In this document: positions 58,762-64,000 of the stretch, piece by piece
Layout of the letters: each line of letters starts with the position of its first letter
Position numbering within the stretch: position 1 is the first letter of the stretch
Assembly (NCBI GenBank): GCA_032719365.1
Contig: CM064871.1
Coordinates: 69,613,586-69,677,585 of the forward strand
From: Prinsepia uniflora
Lineage: Eukaryota; Streptophyta; Magnoliopsida; Rosales; Rosaceae
Direction: 5' to 3'
DNA length: 64,000 nt
Program-made: the position numbers and the translations under genes
The notes under the pieces: model-generated
Database searches by the model: none
Seen by the model: only the letters and a program-made list of their open reading frames with translations
Told to the model about the DNA's origin: nothing

Positions 58762-60132
58762 TGACAGGACCCATCCCAATCCCCCTAGGACCACCCGGGG
58801 ATGTGCCCTGCTCCCGTCTGACAATAATTCTAAAATATCGAAATTTCCCTTAACGGGCTTGAAGTTTTTTGAATTAAAATAAATAAAATCAAACATACGA
58901 GTTTAGAGTTCAACACTGTAAAACTAGGGATAGTACAAATACAAAATAAGAGCACAATGTCAAGTTACAAAATGGTGCTCAACCTACCCAACCGGGCGTA
59001 CAGGTGCGCAACAACGAAGTCTATGCCTCGGACTCCGGATCCTCCTCCTCTACCTCGTATGCACGGCCTGGAGGGGTCAGTAAAACAATAAAGAGTAAGT
59101 AGGCTGAAAATAAACAATGTTTTCGAAAATCAGTTTAATAAGATAATAATCATAAGGTTTTACCCCCTCCATTTTCAAACTTGCATGCATTGAGTCCAAA
59201 CATAGATAATAGTATCATATAATCATATAATCATATATATATAACCGAAATAGGGAAAATAATCATAATAATAGTGCACTGTAATCCTAACCCCGTCATC
59301 CCTGATGTCTAGTATCCCTGATGCCTAATAATGTCACGATCCTAAGGCTACGCGTGCCACTCGGGGTCTCAATTCCAAGTCTCCCCAGGGTTCACCCAGA
59401 TCAATGACCCGCAGATCAATGACCCTCCCTAGGCGTATCATCCATAATTGCACTCCTGATCATGAGCTACCCCTCGAGTCAACCCCTCTCAGGCAATGCC
59501 CGTGACTACTTCAGGATACTACGAGGCGTCTGGAGGAGAAAGTAATCATAAGGTAGGTATACACAGTGCAATACTATTAAATTCCACAGAAATTCCTGAT
59601 TGACTCCGAAAACAGGTTCATATATATCCAGACGGGTCTCACGCCCAAAACATCATAATACGTATAAAGCATCATCATATATTACTAAAAATCATCCAAC
59701 CTCAATCGTAAAGTAAAACAGTGAAAACAGTTATGCATACAAGTATTTCGAAATCAAAAGCCCACTCACACACGGTCCTCGCTACTCAATGAACCGCCTA
59801 AACCTATCCAAACACATCCAAATGTCACTAATGGGTCCTACAAGCTCAAACATAAAACCCTAGAATAGTACCGGAAAGCCACCCGAACAATCTTCCCGAG
59901 GCATTAAACCCAATTTTGACCAACCTAACGATCTCCGATCGACACAAAACCACCATCATTCGATTCGTATCGTCGAAATCTTGGAAATGATGCCAATCCC
60001 ACCTCGAGATTCTCCCTCACGCATCCTCACGGGTTGGTCAAAGGGGAAGTTAACGTTGGTCAACACCTAATGACGTCACCTGATAACTGTTAGGTCTGAC
60101 ACGTGTTAGACTCTAATAGTACCACGTGTCAC

Positions 60133-63108
60133 TGTAACACCCCGGAAATTCGAGGATTTCCATATTGAAATTTAATGTGTGATTTGACGATTTTACCCCT
60201 GTGAATGGTATGGTCAAATGTTGACTTTTTGATTGATGAACTGAATGGACCTTGACCTATGACCGTGACGTAGTTCGGGACATCATGAGTTCATAGACAG
60301 GTGGCACGTCCAATTCGGACGATCAGGGTAAAAGTTATGACTATCGGAAGTTCAGGGGCATTACCGTAATTTGGACTCTCGGGGGAAAATGATTGACTTT
60401 TCTTTTGACAACTAATTTTCAGTTGACTCAAGGACCGTTGGGTAGGCCTCGACGTCCTGAGTCCGTAGACAGGCGGCACGCCGAAATCGGACTTCGTACG
60501 AGGAAGTTATGGTCAGAAACGTGAATTCGGGAAGTTCGTGTCTCGGTTTTCGTGTCGAATATTAAATTCAGGAAATCTGATTGGAGGACATCTGGTGAGT
60601 GACAAGTGTCACTCACCCATTGGCTAGATTGGATCAGATCCACTATTGGATTAATTATCATTTAAATCTGCTTTAAATTACAGCCCTTAGATCTGAAATC
60701 CTTTGATTTGATCTCAGCCTTTGATCTCATTCTGAGATTTAATCCTGGCCCTTGATTCATTTTCCTATTCAGTATTAAAAGTCCATGAGTTCATGCACCC
60801 ATGTGTTCATTCCCTTAAACCGTGTGTGCGATTTCTCCCTGGAACCAGCCCATCAGCCACCACCACTCAACCCCACACCTCAGACAACCAGCAGCCACAC
60901 CCCTGACGCCGGCCACCGCTCCACGGCCACCCTGCACGGCGGCATCCTTCCAAACCCGTGAAGGAAACCCGCGGAACCCAAGTCACCAAACCATCCCAAC
61001 CTTTGATCTAGGCCTGGAACCAACGTGCGGTTGTGACCACCGTGACTACTGGACGGCAAGGAGCTGACCCTGACAGTGTACGGCGGCGACACGGCGGCGT
61101 TCGGACGTTAAACCCGTAGGTAACCATTTTCCTTCCCGGCTTCAAAACACCTGATTGTGACGTTGACATCATTGAGTTGTTGTTAGGACTCGTCTAGGTG
61201 ACCTTGACGACCATTTTGGAACCAGGACCAGGGCTGAACAACCGTCGACTCACCGGGAAGGATTACCAGAACCGGCAACCAAGCTTCCCGTCGAGTCTCA
61301 GGTAACCTCCTAGACCTAAAACCTAATTCTAATTACATAGAACCAATCTAGGGACTAGGACGAGTATTTAGGAATTGAAAGGACTGAAAATGACCCAGAA
61401 ATGAAGGAATGGCAACCGGGTCTCGATCGCGGGTCTGATCGACCCGAGTTGCAGGAAAACGGGTCAACCCGTCTGATGACAGTGGTGCTGACGTGGCACC
61501 CTGTCAGTCTGTCAGATGACGTGGACCAACCGTGAGCCGACACGTGTCACATGTCAGTGCACAGTCAGCACTGACATGTCAGTGACGTGGACCAGTCAGG
61601 GACTGCCACGTGTCACTGACATGTCAGTGACGTGGACCAGTGCCGTGCTGACACGTGGCACATGTCAGATCTGACACGTGGTCTGACAGATCAGTGAGGT
61701 GGACCAATCAGATGTTGACACGTGGCACCTGTCAGAGTCTGACATGTCAGACCTGACAGCTGTCAGATGACGTCAGCATGACGTCATGCTGGCGTCAGCA
61801 GTGACGTCAGCGATGACGTCAGCAGGACTGTTCCACCGTTGACCGCCGCGTTGACCGGCGCGTGGGGGCGCATGTGAACAGTGTTTTTGGTGGGACCACC
61901 ACCATTCTTTAGGTTTCGACGATCCGGATCCAATGGCGGTGGTTTCGGGTCGATCGGAGATCTTTAAGTTGGTCAAAATAAGGTTTATTGCCTTGGAAAG
62001 CGCGTTCGGGCGGCTTTCCCGGGTCGGTTTCGACCTAGACTTTCATGGTTGAATGTTGGGGGTTTAATTTGACCTTTACGAATACTTGGATTTGACAGGG
62101 ATTGTACATTTGTACCAGGACGAGGGTATACGTTCGGTTTCTAGCAGGATTGTACTGTGAGTGGGCCATTTTCTTAAACCCTTGTGTGCATAAATGTTTT
62201 CTGGTTTTATTATACTTATTCACATGCTAAAACAATGATGGTTTTGATGATATGGAAAATGTGGTTATGGCACGTTTCACGGTATTTGGGCTTGAGACCC
62301 GTTTGATGAAACTTAATGATTGATTCGGTATATATATGTTTTGTATGTGGATATCAATAAAATGTATTTAGTACTGCACTGTATAAATCCTTCCATATTA
62401 TATTGTCTCCTCCGGCGAGGTACCCCGGAGAGGTCACGGACGTCTAGTACGTCCAGCGTCTATGACGCTAAGCATCGGGGATGCTGTACCCGAACGGGGT
62501 TCGGGGAATGAACTCGGAAAATTGAGACCCGAGTGGCACGCGTAGCCTTGTGATTGTGACCTATTGGACGTCAGGGACGTCAGACATCAGGGATGTCGGG
62601 ATTGGAGTGTATAGTGCAGCAACTAAAATTATGGTTATGGTTTTGTTATATGCCTTATGGTTCATATTATATGGTTTATGATTTTGGAATTATGGTGCAC
62701 GCATGTTTGGAAAACGGAGGGGTAAATTATACGTTTTACTTATCAAACGATTTCATAAACTTGAGTTTCGGTCCACTCACCCTTTAATGTTTTTGATAAC
62801 CCCTCCAGGTCGGGAAACTGAGGTAGAGGAGGAACCAGAGGCTGAGGCATAGATCTACTTCTGCGTACCTGAACCCCTGCTGGGCGGTGTACCCGCAGGA
62901 TTACTTTAGAGTCGTGCTCGCAAATTTGTAATTTTGGATTATATCCCTTGTCTGACATTCGTTTAATTCGGATTTTATGTATGACTTTAATTTGGTTATT
63001 TATGCTTTTAAATGTTTTGAGGTTAAAATTGGTATGAATTATTGGGTGTCAGACGGGAGCAGGGCACGTCCCCTTGTGGTCCCTGTGGGATCGGGGCGGG
63101 TCCTGTCA
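60133..63108 (+). mobile_element. plus-strand solo LTR, full length
   Basis: 2976 bp from TGTAACACCCCGGAAATTCG to GCGGGTCCTGTCA. A perfect duplication GTCAC (60128-60132 and 63109-63113) flanks it. It is the best intact copy of the LTR subfamily of element 2. No PBS follows. Confidence 0.9.
61488..61825. promoter_or_regulatory. dense array of TGACGTCA, CACGTG(T/G) and TGACATGTCA motifs in LTR
   Basis: Over about 340 bp I see TGACGTCA-type sites (61786-61825), repeated GACACGTG(G/T)CAC units (61539-61730) and TGACATGTCAGTGACGTGGACCAGT twice (from about 61562 and 61617). Such ACGT cores bind plant bZIP factors (established); here function is inferred. Confidence 0.65.
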
Positions 63109-63690
63109 GTCACTCCAGGATTGGTCCACGTCATTGTCATGTGTCAGGTTCTGATAGTACCATGTGTTAGCTGCTGGTTGGTCCACGTCATTGACATGTT
63201 AGTGACACGTGGTAGCCACTGATTAGGCCACGTCACTGACATGTCAGTGCATAATCAACACTGACATGTGGCACGTGTCACTTTTGGATTGGTTACTGGG
63301 CTGACAGATCTGACATGATGATGTCAGCATGTTGACATCATCATCCCCTACGTCTGGATGGGTTGACTCATGGACTTGTAACCAAGTCGCGCAGACCCCT
63401 GTTCTAACCCGATTCTAAAACCGTCAATCCTCAACCATTTTGGTCTCCGTTTCTTCCTATTCAATCATCTAATCTAGCAAGAACTCTATGTGATTAATAC
63501 TAAGAAAAATGGACTAGATTCTTACCTTCGATCCTTGAACAGTGGCTGTGACTTCCTTCTCTGTTTCTTCCCAGCTCCGGTCACTTCCCTCGAAATCAAG
63601 TCCATCGTGCTCGTCTTAGTCCCTAGAATATCAAAATGATAAACAAACGTCCAAAACTCAACTTCCAATGTTGGCTTCAAAATGGGTCAC

Positions 63691-64000
63691 TGTAACGACC
63701 CGTCCCAAATTTCTAGATTATATTAGTGACTAATCACGATTAGTGAGGTTAATCGATGATTAGTTGGGCGAAATCGGACGAACAACGCGAAATGACCGTT
63801 TTGCCCTTGATGGTGGCAAAACGTTGACTTTTCATTCTGACGGTTAAACGGACTTTGACCGATGACCGTGACGTAGTTCATGATGTCACGAGTTCATAGA
63901 TAGGTGGTACGTTCAATTCCGACGTTCGAGGAGGAAGTTATGACGTGCGGAAGTTTAGGGGCATTTTGGTAATTTTGGTTAAAAAAGGGCAAATGTTGAC
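63691..64000 (+). mobile_element. start of a plus LTR, truncated by window end
   Basis: TGTAACGACCCGTCCCAAAT at 63691 begins the LTR subfamily of element 1. It continues with the TGACGTAGTTC / AGTTCATAGA block to the end of the window. The base pairs before it are GTCAC. Confidence 0.8.

Larger units (their letters stand above)
58762..63690 (-). mobile_element. minus-strand LTR, interrupted and cut by further insertions
   Basis: Begins TGACAGGACCCATCCC at 58762 with the CTGCTCCCGTCTGACA block, then follows LTR order leftmost-3' to U3. Interrupted by the plus solo LTR 60133-63108 and resumed at 63109. A second plus LTR starts at 63691, before its own start is reached. Own pieces: 58762-60132 and 63109-63690. 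Confidence 0.75.

Overview
The window looks like nuclear DNA of a flowering plant, most likely a eudicot. It has intron-rich genes with plant-type homologues, Ty3/gypsy LTR retrotransposons primed by initiator tRNA-Met (TGGTATCAGAGC primer-binding sites), and a TRIM retrotransposon with 5S rRNA-like LTRs. I cannot name the species. All exon models are hand-built from ORFs, splice signals, reading phase and family knowledge. No search or computation was run.

Layout: (1) 1-36695 is a deep nest of LTR retroelements. From outside in: a minus LTR (right edge 36695) holds a plus LTR (right edge about 35560). That holds a plus element whose internal domain is 1-2520 and whose 3' LTR starts at 2521 and ends at 33417. 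This 3' LTR was hit by at least three insertions: a minus LTR fragment (about 3355-4600), a minus solo LTR (4917-9916, itself holding a plus solo LTR 4959-7475) and a large minus element (10895-32734, target-site duplication CGTTG). The 5' LTR of the large element was hit by a gypsy element of Tekay/Del chromovirus type (19233-32518). Its chromodomain was in turn hit by a plus solo LTR (22282-25257, duplication CCACA). The gypsy element still shows gag, protease, RT, RNase H, integrase and chromodomain, but carries two frameshifts and two stops.

(2) 38035-53034 is a gene island of about 15 kb: an oligopeptidase B-like serine peptidase (S9 family, 11 exons, plus), two tandem GT106/O-fucosyltransferase-like membrane glycosyltransferase genes (7 and 8 exons, plus), and a BIM-type bHLH transcription factor (7 exons, minus, convergent with the second glycosyltransferase). 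The peptidase gene has three apparent GC-AG introns and one intron with GG where a donor should be. The first glycosyltransferase gene has a 67-bp tandem duplication that copies a 3' splice site.

(3) 54447-64000 is repeats again: a minus solo LTR (54452-57656, duplication TACCT) containing a complete 716-bp Cassandra-like TRIM (55713-56428, duplication TCCCG), an AT-rich spacer, a minus LTR from 58762 interrupted by a plus solo LTR (60133-63108, duplication GTCAC), and the start of another plus LTR at 63691.

The clearest patterns not explained by ordinary annotation are in the LTRs. They are a 172-bp period tandem pair in U3 kept across subfamilies, a dense array of TGACGTCA and CACGTG-type motifs, a variable tandem block at one fixed LTR position, and a short hairpin near the LTR 3' end with a compensatory change. 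I saw no CRISPR array, operon or prokaryote-like system.
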